Shown piece after piece: positions 40,189 to 50,797 of a stretch of DNA of 64,000 nucleotides. Positions within the stretch are counted from its first letter, which is position 1. Each line of letters opens with the position of its first letter. Position numbers and translations under genes: made by a program. The notes under the pieces were generated by a model. The model did no database searches, had not been told where the DNA came from, and was given only the letters and a program-made list of their open reading frames with translations. Source of the DNA: Kordiimonas sediminis. Its GTDB lineage: Bacteria > Pseudomonadota > Alphaproteobacteria > Sphingomonadales > Kordiimonadaceae. Where the stretch lies: positions 1,054,001 through 1,118,000 of the forward strand of contig NZ_BNCI01000002.1 in the NCBI RefSeq assembly GCF_014656395.1, read 5' to 3'.

Positions 40189-40866
40189 ATGGATGTTAGT
40201 AGCTTAACCGCATTTGATATTGCCGTACTGGTCATTATTGGCCTGTCCACCCTCTTTGCCTTTGGCAGAGGTTTCGCAACAGTTGCCCTTAGTTTTGGCG
40301 CTTGGGCCGGTGCGTTTGTTGCTTCCATCTTCGGGTTTCAGCTACTAAAGCCTTACGGCAGAGATTTAATAACTCCCCCTGAACTGGCTGACCTTATCAC
40401 GCTTGTAGTTCTTTTCTTTGTGACTTTGTTTGTACTGAAGCTTCTGGCCGAATGGATCGGCGGGGCGATTAAAGACAGTCAGATCGGATTCCTGGATCGC
40501 TCTCTTGGGGCTTTATTTGGTTTGCTACGTGGTATGGTCATTGTCTCGATACTTTATCTCGGATTTGCTAAATTGTACCCAGGACAAGAACAGCCCGAAT
40601 GGGTGAAGGATGCAAAACTGCGACCACTGGTATCGTGGGGCGCCGAAATGATGGAAGGGCTTGCAGCCGAAGCACTTGGGAAAGACCCGACCGAGGTAGG
40701 CAAAGACTATATTGAAAAAGCATCTCAGAGTGTAGAAAGCCAGTTCATCAACGAAAAACTGGAAGAACAAGCTGCAAAATATATGCAGGAACAACGCAAT
40801 AAGATGGATAAACTGTTTGATGACATTGCCGACGAAGAAGAAAAAAAGAAAAAAGACAATCGGTAA
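40189..40866 (+). CDS. cvpA: CvpA family membrane protein
   Basis: A 225-residue protein with four predicted membrane helices in the first 130 residues and the family segments AFDIAVLVIIGLSTLFAF, GFLDRSLGALFGLLRG. The C-terminal 90 residues are hydrophilic and highly charged (DEEEKKKKDNR end). CvpA proteins are linked to colicin V export and envelope homeostasis, and lie next to purF in many bacteria. It is 32 bases after radA. Confidence 0.9.
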   Translation: MDVSSLTAFDIAVLVIIGLSTLFAFGRGFATVALSFGAWAGAFVASIFGFQLLKPYGRDLITPPELADLITLVVLFFVTLFVLKLLAEWIGGAIKDSQIGFLDRSLGALFGLLRGMVIVSILYLGFAKLYPGQEQPEWVKDAKLRPLVSWGAEMMEGLAAEALGKDPTEVGKDYIEKASQSVESQFINEKLEEQAAKYMQEQRNKMDKLFDDIADEEEKKKKDNR

Positions 40867-41008
40867 GTCTAAATTAATCAGTTTTTTTCACTATGCATTC
40901 ATGCCAGTGGAAGGTATATCCATCCTAAGAATTCACGATACGCAGCAAAAAAGAATTTTGCCGCTTACAACATAGACCTCTGACCGGTCCAGAAATGGTA
41001 ACAAAGTC

Positions 41009-42505
41009 ATGCCCCAAAGCTTCATGCCCAACGGTTCATCCACCCTTACCACTAATCCCTTTGATGACGATAAACTACGCGAAGAATGCGGTGTTTTCGG
41101 TATTTTTGGTTCTCCTGACGCTACTGCCCACACGGCACTGGGACTGCATGCCTTGCAGCACCGGGGACAGGAAGCCGCCGGGATTACATCCCTGAATGGA
41201 CAAGAATTCACAACAAGACGTGTTCTTGGCCAGGTTGCGGACAATTTCACCAGTCAGGAAGTCATCGACTCCCTGCCCGGAAACTCCGCGATTGGTCATG
41301 TCCGTTACTCTACGACGGGTGAAACCATCCTTAGAAACTGCCAGCCGCTGTTTGCGGAATTTTCCTCTGGTGGCTTTGCGGTGGCTCATAACGGCAATCT
41401 GACAAATGCAGCGCATCTTAAAAAGCAATTGATCAGCCGTGGCTCTATCTTTCAGTCAACATCAGATACGGAAGTGATCCTGCATCTGATCGCCACGAGC
41501 CATTTCCGCGGTTTGATGGACCGTTTTGTTGACGCCTTGCGCCAATTGGAAGGTGCTTACTCGCTGGTAACGTTAACTCGTGAAGGGCTTATCGGTGTCA
41601 GGGATCCCTTGGGTGTTCGCCCGCTGGTTCTTGGCAAACTTGATAAAGCCTACATCATGTGTTCGGAGACTTGTGCCCTTGATATTATCGGCGCGGAATA
41701 TGTACGCGATGTAGAACCTGGCGAAGTCGTTATCGTCACTGACGAGGGCATCAAAAGCATCAAGCCGTTCCCGGAAACTAAACCACGGCCCTGTATTTTT
41801 GAGCATGTCTATTTCGCACGCCCTGACAGTTTCATGGACAGCCTGAGCGTCTATGACGTCCGCAAACGTATTGGCGCAGAACTAGCCCGTGAAAACACCG
41901 TTGATGCAGATCTTGTCATCCCTGTGCCAGATAGCGGTACGCCCGCTGCGATCGGGTTTGCACAGGAAAGTGGCATTCCGTTTGAACTCGGCATTATTCG
42001 CAACCACTATGTTGGCCGCACCTTCATTGAACCTTCTGATCAAATTCGTCACTTTGGTGTGAAACTGAAACACAATGCAAACAAGTGGTTTATCGAAGGC
42101 AAGAAGATCGTTCTCGTTGATGATTCCATCGTCCGCGGAACAACTTCCCTTAAAATTGTGAACATGATGCGCGAAGCAGGTGCCGCAGAAGTGCATATGC
42201 GTATTGCGTCACCACCAACTGCCCATAGCTGCTTCTACGGTGTTGATACGCCTGAACGGAGCAAACTGCTGGCAGGCCGCATGGATGTTGATGCCATGTG
42301 CGAATATATCAAGGCAGATAGCCTGTCTTTCCTCTCCATTGACGGTCTTTACCGTGCGGTTAATCACAAAGACGGTCGTAACAATAGTTGCCCTGCGCAC
42401 TGTGATGCCTGCTTTACGGGTGATTATCCGACCTTCCTGACAGACCAGTCAGAGGAAGAGGAAAAAGCGAACCAGTTAAACCTGATTGCCTCAACAGGAT
42501 CATAA
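41009..42505 (+). CDS. purF: Amidophosphoribosyltransferase
   Basis: A 498-residue enzyme for the first committed step of purine synthesis (PRPP plus glutamine to phosphoribosylamine). The N-terminal nucleophile glutaminase domain starts at Cys27 (EECGVFGIFG) after a 26-residue propeptide that should be cleaved. HALQHRGQEAAG and the PRPP motif IVLVDDSIVRGTT follow. A second ATG (Met6) could be used. It precedes an SDR gene by 5 bases. Confidence 0.97.
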   Translation: MPQSFMPNGSSTLTTNPFDDDKLREECGVFGIFGSPDATAHTALGLHALQHRGQEAAGITSLNGQEFTTRRVLGQVADNFTSQEVIDSLPGNSAIGHVRYSTTGETILRNCQPLFAEFSSGGFAVAHNGNLTNAAHLKKQLISRGSIFQSTSDTEVILHLIATSHFRGLMDRFVDALRQLEGAYSLVTLTREGLIGVRDPLGVRPLVLGKLDKAYIMCSETCALDIIGAEYVRDVEPGEVVIVTDEGIKSIKPFPETKPRPCIFEHVYFARPDSFMDSLSVYDVRKRIGAELARENTVDADLVIPVPDSGTPAAIGFAQESGIPFELGIIRNHYVGRTFIEPSDQIRHFGVKLKHNANKWFIEGKKIVLVDDSIVRGTTSLKIVNMMREAGAAEVHMRIASPPTAHSCFYGVDTPERSKLLAGRMDVDAMCEYIKADSLSFLSIDGLYRAVNHKDGRNNSCPAHCDACFTGDYPTFLTDQSEEEEKANQLNLIASTGS

Positions 42506-42510
42506 GAAAT

Positions 42511-43248
42511 ATGTCAGATACCTCTACGGACAAGCGCGTTGCGCTCGTGACCGGTGCTTCACGCGGCATAGGCCGTGCTGTTGCACTAGAACTCGCAAAA
42601 GCAGGCGTCCATGTTATTGCCGTCGCCCGGACACGTTCACAAAGTGCTCTTGAAGCACTGGACGATGAAATAAACGAATCAGGCGGCAGTTGTACCCTTG
42701 TTCCACTTGACCTGAAGGACGGGGATGCTATCGACCGTCTGGGCGGTGCGATCTATGAACGCTGGGGTAAACTCGACATCCTGATCGGTAATGCTGGTGT
42801 ACTGGGTCCAATGTCGCCACTCGGTCATATTGATCCAAAAGACTGGGCCGAACTGCTTGATGTGAACCTTACGGCAAACTTCCGTTTGATCCGGTCTATG
42901 GACCCGCTTTTAAAGCTTGCAGAAAATGCGCGTGCTGTCTTCGTATCATCGGGTGCAGCTGGAAAGCACCGGGCATACTGGGGTGGGTACGCAACAACAA
43001 AAGCTGCCCTTGAAGAGTTGGTTTTGACCTATTGCAGTGAGTGCAACATTACAAACATCAAATGTAACATTGTAGATCCGGGCCCGATCCGTACCAAGAT
43101 GCGTGCGAGCGCCGTACCGGGCGAAGACCCACTCACCCTACCGACACCGGAAGACATCGCGCCACTATTTCTGGAACTGTGCTCACCAGACCAAACCAAA
43201 CACGGCGAGATTATCAAATTTTATGACTGGGCTAATATTGAACGGTAA
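42511..43248 (+). CDS. Short-chain dehydrogenase/reductase
   Basis: A 245-residue classical SDR. The nucleotide motif is TGASRGIGRAVA (residues 15-26), NAG is present in IGNAGVLGP, the catalytic serine is in FVSSGAAG, and YATTK is the YxxxK pair. The cofactor is probably NADP(H) because of the Arg after TGAS. Substrate unknown. This SDR directly follows purF in many alphaproteobacteria, which suggests conserved cotranscription. A strong hairpin ends the unit. Confidence 0.9.
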   Translation: MSDTSTDKRVALVTGASRGIGRAVALELAKAGVHVIAVARTRSQSALEALDDEINESGGSCTLVPLDLKDGDAIDRLGGAIYERWGKLDILIGNAGVLGPMSPLGHIDPKDWAELLDVNLTANFRLIRSMDPLLKLAENARAVFVSSGAAGKHRAYWGGYATTKAALEELVLTYCSECNITNIKCNIVDPGPIRTKMRASAVPGEDPLTLPTPEDIAPLFLELCSPDQTKHGEIIKFYDWANIER

Positions 43249-43273
43249 GCACCAAGCCCCCTAAACCCACTAT

Positions 43274-43310
43274 GGGTGAAGTGACTTTTAAAGGATCATT
43301 TCACCCTTTT
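43274..43310 (+). terminator. Terminator of the purF-SDR unit
   Basis: GGGTGAAGTGA and TCATTTCACCC form an 11-bp stem (one G-T pair) followed by TTTT. Confidence 0.88.
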
Positions 43311-43401
43311 CGCACTCTACCAGATCACAGTCTCCTGATTCTCCCTGGCTATACCAATAGACCTGACAAACTACATGCATTTTAGCAGCACACGCATTTA
43401 A

Positions 43402-43435
43402 TTGACTTTGTCATATATTTAAGTGTTAATATCAC
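43402..43435 (+). promoter_or_regulatory. Promoter of the MarR-GNAT gene with overlapping operator-like palindrome
   Basis: TTGACT (43402-43407), a 17-base spacer and GTTAAT (43425-43430) lie 33 bases before the ATG. The imperfect 13-bp palindrome GTGTTAATATCAC (43423-43435) covers the -10 element, placed as expected for MarR autorepression. Confidence 0.45.
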
Positions 43436-43463
43436 ATAGTTACGAAATAAACAGGAATATGTC

Positions 43464-44390
43464 ATGTCAGTAGATACGGAATCCGACATTCAGGTACTTC
43501 GCCATTTCAGTAGATTTTACACGCATAAAGTGGGTCTTCTGAAACGTAAGCTTTACGGCACAGAGTATAGTCTATCTGAGGCACGTGTGATCTATGAACT
43601 GGCAAACAATACCCACCTGACAGCAAGTGATATTGCCAGCACCCTTGATGTCGACCCCGCCTACATTAGCCGCATGGTAGGGCGTTTTGAGAAAACAGGA
43701 TTACTTACCCGGATTAAATGCGCTGAAGATGCGCGCCGCACCCTATTGCATCTTACAGATAAAGGGACTTCACTTGCGGAATACCTAGCGGACCTGGCAG
43801 GCCGTGAAATGGAGATACTATTAAAACCACTAGGCAGTGAAGAACGGCTGGAACTTAGACAAGCCTTTCAAAAAATTGAAAAACTTCTGTCCCCCAAGGC
43901 CGCCACAAAAGCACCCCTTATCATTCGCCAGCACCGAAGTGGTGATTTGGGCTGGGTAGTCGAACGACATGCTACACTATACCGTGCGGAGTTTGGCTAC
44001 GGTGAGAGTTTTGAAGCACTCGTTACACAAATCGCTGCCGACTTTCTTACGGATCATGACAAGTCGTGTGAACGGTGCTGGATTGCCGAACATGACGGTA
44101 AACGTGTTGGCAGCATTATGCTTGTCCGAGAAGATGAAAGAACCAGCCGTATCCGCATTCTACTTGTAGACCCCACTGCCCGCGGTTTGGGGGCTGGGCG
44201 CCATCTGGTGCAGGAAGCTATTCATTTTGCCCGAGACTGCGGGTACAGCAAAATCGTTTTATGGACCACAAGCGAACAAACTGCCGCAATTAAACTATAT
44301 GAAAGTTTCGGATTTGCAGTAGCGACAGATGAACCATCCAAAGAGTTTGGTGGTGATGTTCGAAATATCACCTATCAGATGGAGCTTTAA
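43464..44390 (+). CDS. MarR regulator fused to a GNAT acetyltransferase
   Basis: A 308-residue two-domain protein. Residues 1-145 form a MarR winged helix (ARVIYELAN, HLTASDIASTLDVDPAYISRM recognition helix, then the wing around ARRTLLHLTDKG). Residues about 152-308 form a GNAT N-acetyltransferase with the acetyl-CoA loop RGLGAGRHLV and KLYESFGF near the end. Such fusions are known and are thought to couple small-molecule acetylation to gene control; the ligand is unknown. The gene ends 6 bases from the convergent meaB stop. Confidence 0.92.
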   Translation: MSVDTESDIQVLRHFSRFYTHKVGLLKRKLYGTEYSLSEARVIYELANNTHLTASDIASTLDVDPAYISRMVGRFEKTGLLTRIKCAEDARRTLLHLTDKGTSLAEYLADLAGREMEILLKPLGSEERLELRQAFQKIEKLLSPKAATKAPLIIRQHRSGDLGWVVERHATLYRAEFGYGESFEALVTQIAADFLTDHDKSCERCWIAEHDGKRVGSIMLVREDERTSRIRILLVDPTARGLGAGRHLVQEAIHFARDCGYSKIVLWTTSEQTAAIKLYESFGFAVATDEPSKEFGGDVRNITYQMEL

Positions 44391-44396
44391 TCAGTT

Positions 44397-45413
44397 TCAC
44401 TGGTGATACAGCTTCATCAAGTCTGCGACTGCCCGGGAAACAGTTGTATGACCGGCCACAACCTTATTTTGTGTTTCTGAAAGCGCAGCAGCAATCGTTT
44501 CACTGTGATAAAAGTCGTCCAGCAAACGGTCTGCGATTTGGCTTTTCAACCAGGTCAGCCGCTGATTGGTGCGGCGTTCATCCCATTCACCGCTTTCCGT
44601 CATTAAACGGCGGTGCAATTCAATCTTTGACCATAAATCATCCAGTCCCTGACCGGTAAGACCCGACACAGGCATGACCGGTGGATGCCAGTTCGGACTT
44701 GCGTCCGTCATAATATGCAGAGCTGATTTATACTCCCGCATTGCCTGCTTCAGCTTTTTCTCAAAAACGTCGGCTTTATTCACAGCAATCATGTCTGCAA
44801 GCTCTAGAATCCCTTTTTTGATCCCTTGCAGTTCGTCCCCTGCACCGGGCAACATCAAAACCAGGAAAAAGTCCACCATGTCAGAGACCATCGTCTCGGA
44901 CTGGCCCGTACCCACCGTTTCCACCAGAACAGTATCGTAGCCGGCTGCTTCCAAAATGACTATCGTCTCACGTGTAGCGCGCGCCACCCCACCCAGAACG
45001 CCCGATGACGGGCTCGGTCTGATAAAAGCCTGATCATGGGAAGATAACTGCTCCATCCGGGTTTTATCCCCAAGAATAGAGCCGCCCGTACGCCCGGATG
45101 ACGGATCGACCGCCAAAACAGCGACACGCTGTCCCTTCTCCACCAGCATTAAACCAAGGCTTTCAATAAATGTGGATTTGCCTACCCCCGGCACCCCAGA
45201 GATGCCAACGCGGTGCGCATGACCGGAAAAAGGCAATAGCCGGTCTAATAGCTCATGCGCCTTTTCCTGATGCTTTCTTGACCGGCTTTCAATCAGCGTA
45301 ATCGCACGCCCTATCATGGCACGGTCCCCTGACCGCACCCCTTCAACCAGCATATCGGTGCTGGGCTGTTTATATATTTTCTCAGTAGCCAAGGCGCTCA
45401 GACAGCTTTTCAA
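44397..45413 (-). CDS. meaB: Methylmalonyl-CoA mutase-associated GTPase MeaB
   Basis: A G3E-family P-loop GTPase that loads and protects the B12 cofactor of methylmalonyl-CoA mutase. Walker [10 protein letters not shown] is at residues 73-81 of the 338-residue frame, followed by [28 protein letters not shown] and the base motif NKAD. The frame overlaps the end of mutB by 32 bases. An alternative ATG at 45353 ([11 protein letters not shown]) would remove 20 residues and the overlap; neither start has a clear ribosome binding site. It is the third gene of the mutA-mutB-meaB group. Confidence 0.93.
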   Translation of the reverse strand: MKSCLSALATEKIYKQPSTDMLVEGVRSGDRAMIGRAITLIESRSRKHQEKAHELLDRLLPFSGHAHRVGISGVPGVGKSTFIESLGLMLVEKGQRVAVLAVDPSSGRTGGSILGDKTRMEQLSSHDQAFIRPSPSSGVLGGVARATRETIVILEAAGYDTVLVETVGTGQSETMVSDMVDFFLVLMLPGAGDELQGIKKGILELADMIAVNKADVFEKKLKQAMREYKSALHIMTDASPNWHPPVMPVSGLTGQGLDDLWSKIELHRRLMTESGEWDERRTNQRLTWLKSQIADRLLDDFYHSETIAAALSETQNKVVAGHTTVSRAVADLMKLYHQ

Positions 45414-47517
45414 TCAACTCAGCGGCGGAGTCAGCTATGACCGTACCAGGCGGAAAGATTGCTTCTGCGCCTGCTTTATAGAGAGCATCATAATCCTGCG
45501 GCGGTATAACCCCACCAGCTACGATCATAATATCTTCCCGTCCAAGCTTGCGCAGTTCATCTTTCAGTGCAGGTATAAGGGTTAAATGCCCTGCGGCAAG
45601 TGAAGAGGCACCAATGATATGCACATCATTTTCCACGGCCTGCCGGGCGGCTTCTGCCGGTGTCTGGAATAAGGGGCCAATGTCCACATCAAAACCAAGA
45701 TCAGCGAAGGCAGAGGCAACAACCTTTTGTCCCCTATCGTGCCCATCCTGCCCCATTTTGGCTATTAGGATACGTGGCCGGCGGCCATCATGTTCTTCAA
45801 ACTGTTCAACGAGATCACTGATACGTGCCACAGCCTTGCTGTCCTCCCCAACCTCAGACCGGTAAACACCGGACACCGAGCGAATTTCCGCCTTGTGACG
45901 ACCATACACTTTTTCAAGGGCAGCTGTCATCTCTCCAACTGTTGCACGTGCACGGGCTGCATTTACAGACAACTCCAGCAGATTACCCTTACCACTTTCT
46001 GCCGCGGCTGTCAGGGCATCAAGGTGTTGCTGCAGCTCTGCCTCATTACGTTCTGCGCGCAAACGGTTCAGCTTGTCGATCTGCATTTTCCGAACCGCAG
46101 AATTATCAACCTTCAGGACATCAATGTCTTCTGCTTCATCCAGACGGTATTTGTTTACACCAACAACAGTCTGGCGCCCGCTATCAATACGCGCCTGTGT
46201 TCTTGCAGCGGCATCTTCGATGCGGAGTTTTGGAATACCTGCTTCAATCGCCTTGGCCATACCGCCTTCTGCTTCAACTTCTTCGATGTGGCGCCATGCC
46301 TTTGCAGCCAAGTCAGCCGTTAGTTTCTCCACATAATAACTGCCCCCCCACGGATCAATCACACGGGATGTGCCGGTTTCCTGCTGGATGAATAACTGTG
46401 TATTCCGTGCAATACGTGCAGAAAAGTCAGTAGGTAATGCCAGCGCCTCATCAAGAGCATTGGTGTGCAGGCTCTGTGTATGACCCTGCGCAGCGGCCAT
46501 CGCCTCGATACAGGTACGGGTAACGTTGTTGTAAACATCTTGTGCGGTTAGCGACCACCCAGACGTCTGACAGTGCGTCCTGAGCGACAGAGACTTAGGG
46601 TTTTTAGCACCAAACTGTTTAACCAGTTTCGCCCACAACATTCGCCCTGCCCGCATTTTGGCGACTTCCATGAAATAATTCATGCCAATCGCCCAGAAAA
46701 AGCTTAACCGCGGTGCAAATGTATCCACATCCAGCCCCGCTTCTACACCGGCACGGATATATTCAACACCGTCCGCAAGCGTATAAGCAAGCTCAAGATC
46801 AGCCGTCGCACCCGCTTCCTGCATATGATAGCCAGAGATAGAGATACTGTTGAATTTCGGCATCTTTTCAGAAGTATATGCAAAAATATCAGAGATAATC
46901 CGCATGGAAGGAGACGGCGGGAAAATATAGGTATTCCGGACCATGAACTCTTTCAAAATATCGTTCTGAATGGTTCCGCTTAATTTCTCCGGGCTAACGC
47001 CCTGTTCCTCAGCTGCCAGAATATAGAGCGCCATAACAGGCAACACCGCACCATTCATGGTCATTGACACTGACATCTGGTCAAGTGGAATACCGTCAAA
47101 AAGTGTCCGCATATCAAGAATACTATCGATTGCAACACCTGCCATGCCCACATCACCCGTCACGCGCGGATGGTCACTATCGTAGCCTCTGTGTGTTGCC
47201 AGATCGAACGCTACCGACAGGCCTTTTTGCCCTGCTGCCAAGTTTCGGCGATAAAAAGCATTGCTGTCTTCTGCCGTAGAAAAACCTGCATACTGGCGAA
47301 CCGTCCACGGACGGGTTACATACATGGTAGGATACGGCCCCCGAAGGAATGGAGCAATCCCCGGACGTGTGTCCAGAAAATCAAGGTCCGCAATATCATC
47401 TGGACCATAATGCGCCTTCACAGGGATGCCCTCTGGCGTCAAAATAGATGTCGATGACGGTGAGGATGTGTTCTGCTGTTGAAGCGGTATATTGGTGAAA
47501 TCTGGAATATTGCTCAT
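45382..47517 (-). CDS. mutB: Methylmalonyl-CoA mutase, catalytic large subunit
   Basis: A 711-residue adenosylcobalamin enzyme that converts (R)-methylmalonyl-CoA to succinyl-CoA. The N-terminal TIM barrel contains [20 protein letters not shown] and [12 protein letters not shown], and the C-terminal B12 domain has the base-off motif GQDGHDRG near residue 590. The length is normal (about 710-730). It overlaps mutA by 4 bases (ATGA), and the two form the heterodimer. Confidence 0.97.
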   Translation of the reverse strand: MSNIPDFTNIPLQQQNTSSPSSTSILTPEGIPVKAHYGPDDIADLDFLDTRPGIAPFLRGPYPTMYVTRPWTVRQYAGFSTAEDSNAFYRRNLAAGQKGLSVAFDLATHRGYDSDHPRVTGDVGMAGVAIDSILDMRTLFDGIPLDQMSVSMTMNGAVLPVMALYILAAEEQGVSPEKLSGTIQNDILKEFMVRNTYIFPPSPSMRIISDIFAYTSEKMPKFNSISISGYHMQEAGATADLELAYTLADGVEYIRAGVEAGLDVDTFAPRLSFFWAIGMNYFMEVAKMRAGRMLWAKLVKQFGAKNPKSLSLRTHCQTSGWSLTAQDVYNNVTRTCIEAMAAAQGHTQSLHTNALDEALALPTDFSARIARNTQLFIQQETGTSRVIDPWGGSYYVEKLTADLAAKAWRHIEEVEAEGGMAKAIEAGIPKLRIEDAAARTQARIDSGRQTVVGVNKYRLDEAEDIDVLKVDNSAVRKMQIDKLNRLRAERNEAELQQHLDALTAAAESGKGNLLELSVNAARARATVGEMTAALEKVYGRHKAEIRSVSGVYRSEVGEDSKAVARISDLVEQFEEHDGRRPRILIAKMGQDGHDRGQKVVASAFADLGFDVDIGPLFQTPAEAARQAVENDVHIIGASSLAAGHLTLIPALKDELRKLGREDIMIVAGGVIPPQDYDALYKAGAEAIFPPGTVIADSAAELIEKLSERLGY

Positions 47518-49346
47518 GACATTTCTCCCAGGGCGTCATACGCCCCCTCTATAACATCCAGCAAATTGCAACCCATATAGATGCATTCATCAACGCCGGG
47601 AACATCCATTTTACCTGCAAGATACACGCGCTTGCATCCCCCTTTTCTCAGCAGTGACGCAAGGTTTTCTGCCTCTTGTTCATACCGATCATCACTGCCG
47701 CAAATTACAGAAATACAAGATTTAATTTCTTTAAATTTTTCTGATAGTTGCGGAACTTCTTTAATGTCAACCACCTGCACGGTTTCAATGCCGCCGGCCT
47801 CGAAGAAATTCTTCGCGAAAGTTGCTCGTGCTGTATATTCTGCCACCGGACCAATCGTTGCCAGCACTATAGAAGGCCGCACACCTGACTGCGCAAGTAT
47901 TTTATCACTTTGCAAACGCAGATGTTCGAAGTCTTCCGCAAGACGGTGGTTACCAAGCGGTGTTACAGACTCTCCGGCGTCTTTTTGTGGATCATTCGCC
48001 GCCGGCAGCGCCAAAAGCCCTTTCAGGGAACTTTCATGGATATCTGGAAACTCGGACACACCAGTTATGGGGTCTTTGCGCCGCGCGAGATTTACCTGCC
48101 GCTTTTGCCAGGTCTGGGCAGCGCTGCCTTGTAACCTTCCGGCCCTGAGTGACGCCAATATGCCGCCCTCACTTTCAGCTTTCTGAAATGCCTCCCATGC
48201 TTTTTCAGACAGTTCCGTTGTTAGAGTTTCAAACGCATATGACCCTGCCGCCGCATCTGCAACATTTGCAAGACCACTTTCTTCCATACAGATGATCTGG
48301 ATATTGCGGGCAATACGACGGGCAAAATCAGACGGCACCCCAAGCAGAGCATCATGCGGCACGATCGTAAGTGAAGATGCACCACCTATACCAGCGGCCA
48401 TACTGGAAGCCGTTGCACGCAAGATATTCACCCACGGATCTTTTTTCGTCATCATACGCAGACTGGTCACTGCATTAAGTTCCATCGCCGCATCTGCACA
48501 GTTACAAGAATCCGCAACCGTTGCCCACAATCGACGTGCCGCACGCAATTTCGCAATTGTCATATATAAATCTGCATCGACAGACAGGGTAAAAGCCACA
48601 CTACCAAAGGCTTGCTGAAGTGACATGCCTTCTTTTTCCATGGCACGCAGGTAAGCCACCCCAGTAGAAAGCATCGCCGACAGTTCGAGCACTTCTGTGC
48701 CCCCAGCACTGTTATAGGGCTGAACATCGACCATAAAGGCCCTTAATGCCGGGTAGCCTGCATGCACGTCTTTTGCCAGTGCTGCAGCATCCGCAATATC
48801 CTTTTCTGCCGTCTGCAGCAAACGCCCTGTTGAAGCAAGTGTTCCCAATGGATCCACGCCCAGGCATCCCGTGGCTACACCGCTGGGAACCTTCCTGTCA
48901 TTTAGAATTTGAAGATAGCTCCGAGACACATGTTCCCATTCCTCGCCAGGAACAAGAGAAACGCCGCACATATCAAGATACACGCCGTCCAAAGCCCTTT
49001 GTAGACTGGCAGCATCCAGTCCTGGCTGGTTTCCAGCGCGCATACGGATAACCGCAGATGTAGCACCCTTTGCCAAATCTTCGAGCAGCTGGTCATTGAC
49101 CAACACCGGATCATCCGACCAGTGCGGTACACACAAATCCCACGCACCTTCTGGCATTGCACCCTGCGGGGATATCTTTGCCATATCGCGCGTGTAAAGA
49201 CTTTGAATCGGTACATCATCATAGGTTCTGGAGATCATCGCCTTGTCATAGGATTTACCCTTTAGCGTCTTCTCTACAAGAGCAAGCCACGCATCATGTG
49301 ATGCAGCTTCAAACTCGCCCGCAAGAACCAATTGGTCATCTGCCAT
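47514..49346 (-). CDS. mutA: Methylmalonyl-CoA mutase, small subunit
   Basis: A 610-residue paralogue of MutB that forms the heterodimer but does not bind B12. The barrel part is conserved in outline ([28 protein letters not shown]). The C-terminal cobalamin-like domain lacks the DxHxxG motif, as expected for this subunit. AAGG precedes the ATG. It is 19 bases downstream of the tauE-like gene on the same strand, so that gene may share its promoter. Confidence 0.94.
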   Translation of the reverse strand: MADDQLVLAGEFEAASHDAWLALVEKTLKGKSYDKAMISRTYDDVPIQSLYTRDMAKISPQGAMPEGAWDLCVPHWSDDPVLVNDQLLEDLAKGATSAVIRMRAGNQPGLDAASLQRALDGVYLDMCGVSLVPGEEWEHVSRSYLQILNDRKVPSGVATGCLGVDPLGTLASTGRLLQTAEKDIADAAALAKDVHAGYPALRAFMVDVQPYNSAGGTEVLELSAMLSTGVAYLRAMEKEGMSLQQAFGSVAFTLSVDADLYMTIAKLRAARRLWATVADSCNCADAAMELNAVTSLRMMTKKDPWVNILRATASSMAAGIGGASSLTIVPHDALLGVPSDFARRIARNIQIICMEESGLANVADAAAGSYAFETLTTELSEKAWEAFQKAESEGGILASLRAGRLQGSAAQTWQKRQVNLARRKDPITGVSEFPDIHESSLKGLLALPAANDPQKDAGESVTPLGNHRLAEDFEHLRLQSDKILAQSGVRPSIVLATIGPVAEYTARATFAKNFFEAGGIETVQVVDIKEVPQLSEKFKEIKSCISVICGSDDRYEQEAENLASLLRKGGCKRVYLAGKMDVPGVDECIYMGCNLLDVIEGAYDALGEMS

Positions 49347-49365
49347 GTGTGAACCTTTCTATTAT

Positions 49366-50169
49366 TTAGATCGAACTTACCAGACGATAGGTGGCCAAAA
49401 CCAGAAAAAGTCCGAATATCACAGACAATACATTCTTAGGCAGTTTATGGGCAACCATTGCACCAACAGGCGCCATAAGAACTGCCCCGGCACCCACCGC
49501 CGCGGCAGACGGAAAATTAACAAAGCCAATCGTTCCAAACGGCAATCCTGAAATACCCAAGCCGCCGATAAGATACCCAAAGCCACCAGCAACACTGATC
49601 ACAAGCCCAACAAGAGACGCAGTGCCAACCGCGCGGTGTATCTGGACACCATACAGTGTCATATAAGGCACGGAGAAACTACCACCACCAATACCCATTA
49701 TTGCCGAAATAAACCCGATAAATGCAGGCGGTAAAAATCGAAAGGGGCCGGACGGTAACGCCTTGCCCAGCTTCAAACGGTCAAGGGGCAAAAACATTTT
49801 AATCGCAAGCAAAGTCGCGAAAGATGCGAATATATATATCAGCTCTTCAGTTTTAAGAGTTTTAGCAAAGAAACTGCCCAGCACGGTGCCTATTACAATT
49901 ACAATCCACCAATCTTTGACGATGTCCCAATCAACGCCTCCACGTTTATGGTGCGCCCGGATACTGGAGATATTGGTCACAATAATAATAACTAGCGATG
50001 TGGCAATAGCCGTATGCATACGCCATTCGATCGGGACGTCAATTGCCTCAAACACAATGAATAATGCGGGTATGGTAACTATTCCACCACCGATCCCCAG
50101 CAAGCCTGCCATGAAACCAGCCAGCAACCCTGCACCAAATAACCCTGCGACAAGCGGCAACAGTTCCAT
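49366..50169 (-). CDS. TauE/SafE family membrane exporter
   Basis: A 267-residue membrane protein with about eight predicted helices. The two repeats of the family are visible through GFMAGLLGIGGGIVTIP near the start and GFISAIMGIGGGSFSVP in the middle. Members export sulfite, sulfoacetate or related organic acids; the substrate here is unknown. The ATG at 50169 has AAAGG eight bases upstream; a GTG at 50178 is possible but overlaps that site. Its position directly before mutA is unusual and may be only a shared transcript. Confidence 0.9.
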   Translation of the reverse strand: MELLPLVAGLFGAGLLAGFMAGLLGIGGGIVTIPALFIVFEAIDVPIEWRMHTAIATSLVIIIVTNISSIRAHHKRGGVDWDIVKDWWIVIVIGTVLGSFFAKTLKTEELIYIFASFATLLAIKMFLPLDRLKLGKALPSGPFRFLPPAFIGFISAIMGIGGGSFSVPYMTLYGVQIHRAVGTASLVGLVISVAGGFGYLIGGLGISGLPFGTIGFVNFPSAAAVGAGAVLMAPVGAMVAHKLPKNVLSVIFGLFLVLATYRLVSSI

Positions 50170-50347
50170 AAAAGGCACCTTTCAAACAACATTGCATTCA
50201 AAGCGTCAGCAACAATAGTGCGCCGCAGCAATTACTCAAGTCCAAAATCAATTCAGTCCTGCCACTCGCGCCTACTGTACGTACGTGTAGTTCCGTGATA
50301 GCTTCCGGTGATAATCAAGTGATCCTAGTGTGTTATAAGGAATAAGC

Positions 50348-50764
50348 ATGAGTGCATCTGTAGACGAAATTAGAGAATTTTTAGACAAAGTTTTCCCTCT
50401 AATGAGAGATCATATGATCGTTGAGGATGCCCAGCCCATGCGGGCAACACTGCGCCAGAAGATTGATCAGTCCTCCTTGCGTCCGGGCGGCACTGTATCT
50501 GGGCCAACAATGATGGGACTTGCGGATGCTGCACTCTATATAGCGATTTTCAGTACAATCGGCATAACACCGCTTGCCGTTACCACCAGCCTGAATTTCA
50601 ACTTCTTGCGTAAGCCCGAGGGCAATAAAGACATTACTGCTAAATGTACACTTATGAAGGTTGGGAAAGCACTGGCTGTTGGTGAAGTCACTATATTTTC
50701 TGATGGGGACACAGAACCAGTTGCACACGCAGTTGGCACCTATTCCATCCCCCCAAACAGATAA
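50348..50764 (+). CDS. PaaI-type hotdog thioesterase
   Basis: A 138-residue acyl-CoA thioesterase-like protein of the hotdog fold (PaaI_thioesterase). The signature GPTMMGLADAALYIAIF spans the central helix, with Asp in the position of the usual catalytic acid, and the later TTSLNFNFLRKP strand follows. It may hydrolyse an acyl- or aryl-CoA. It lies divergent from the tauE-like gene and convergent with the DUF819 gene (34-base gap). Confidence 0.88.
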   Translation: MSASVDEIREFLDKVFPLMRDHMIVEDAQPMRATLRQKIDQSSLRPGGTVSGPTMMGLADAALYIAIFSTIGITPLAVTTSLNFNFLRKPEGNKDITAKCTLMKVGKALAVGEVTIFSDGDTEPVAHAVGTYSIPPNR

Positions 50765-50797
50765 GCCGGGATCACCCTCATGCCTACGGGCCAAGCC

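Noticed and set aside
49347-49365. Cobalamin riboswitch before the B12-dependent mutase genes
   Set aside because: Only 19 bases separate the exporter and mutA, too short for a riboswitch, and no B12-box-like sequence was seen before the exporter.
50272-50290. Palindrome-like CTACTGTACGTACGTGTAG upstream of the thioesterase gene
   Set aside because: Outer arms pair but the inner GTACGTAC is off-centre, so the whole is not a proper dyad; no regulator is indicated.
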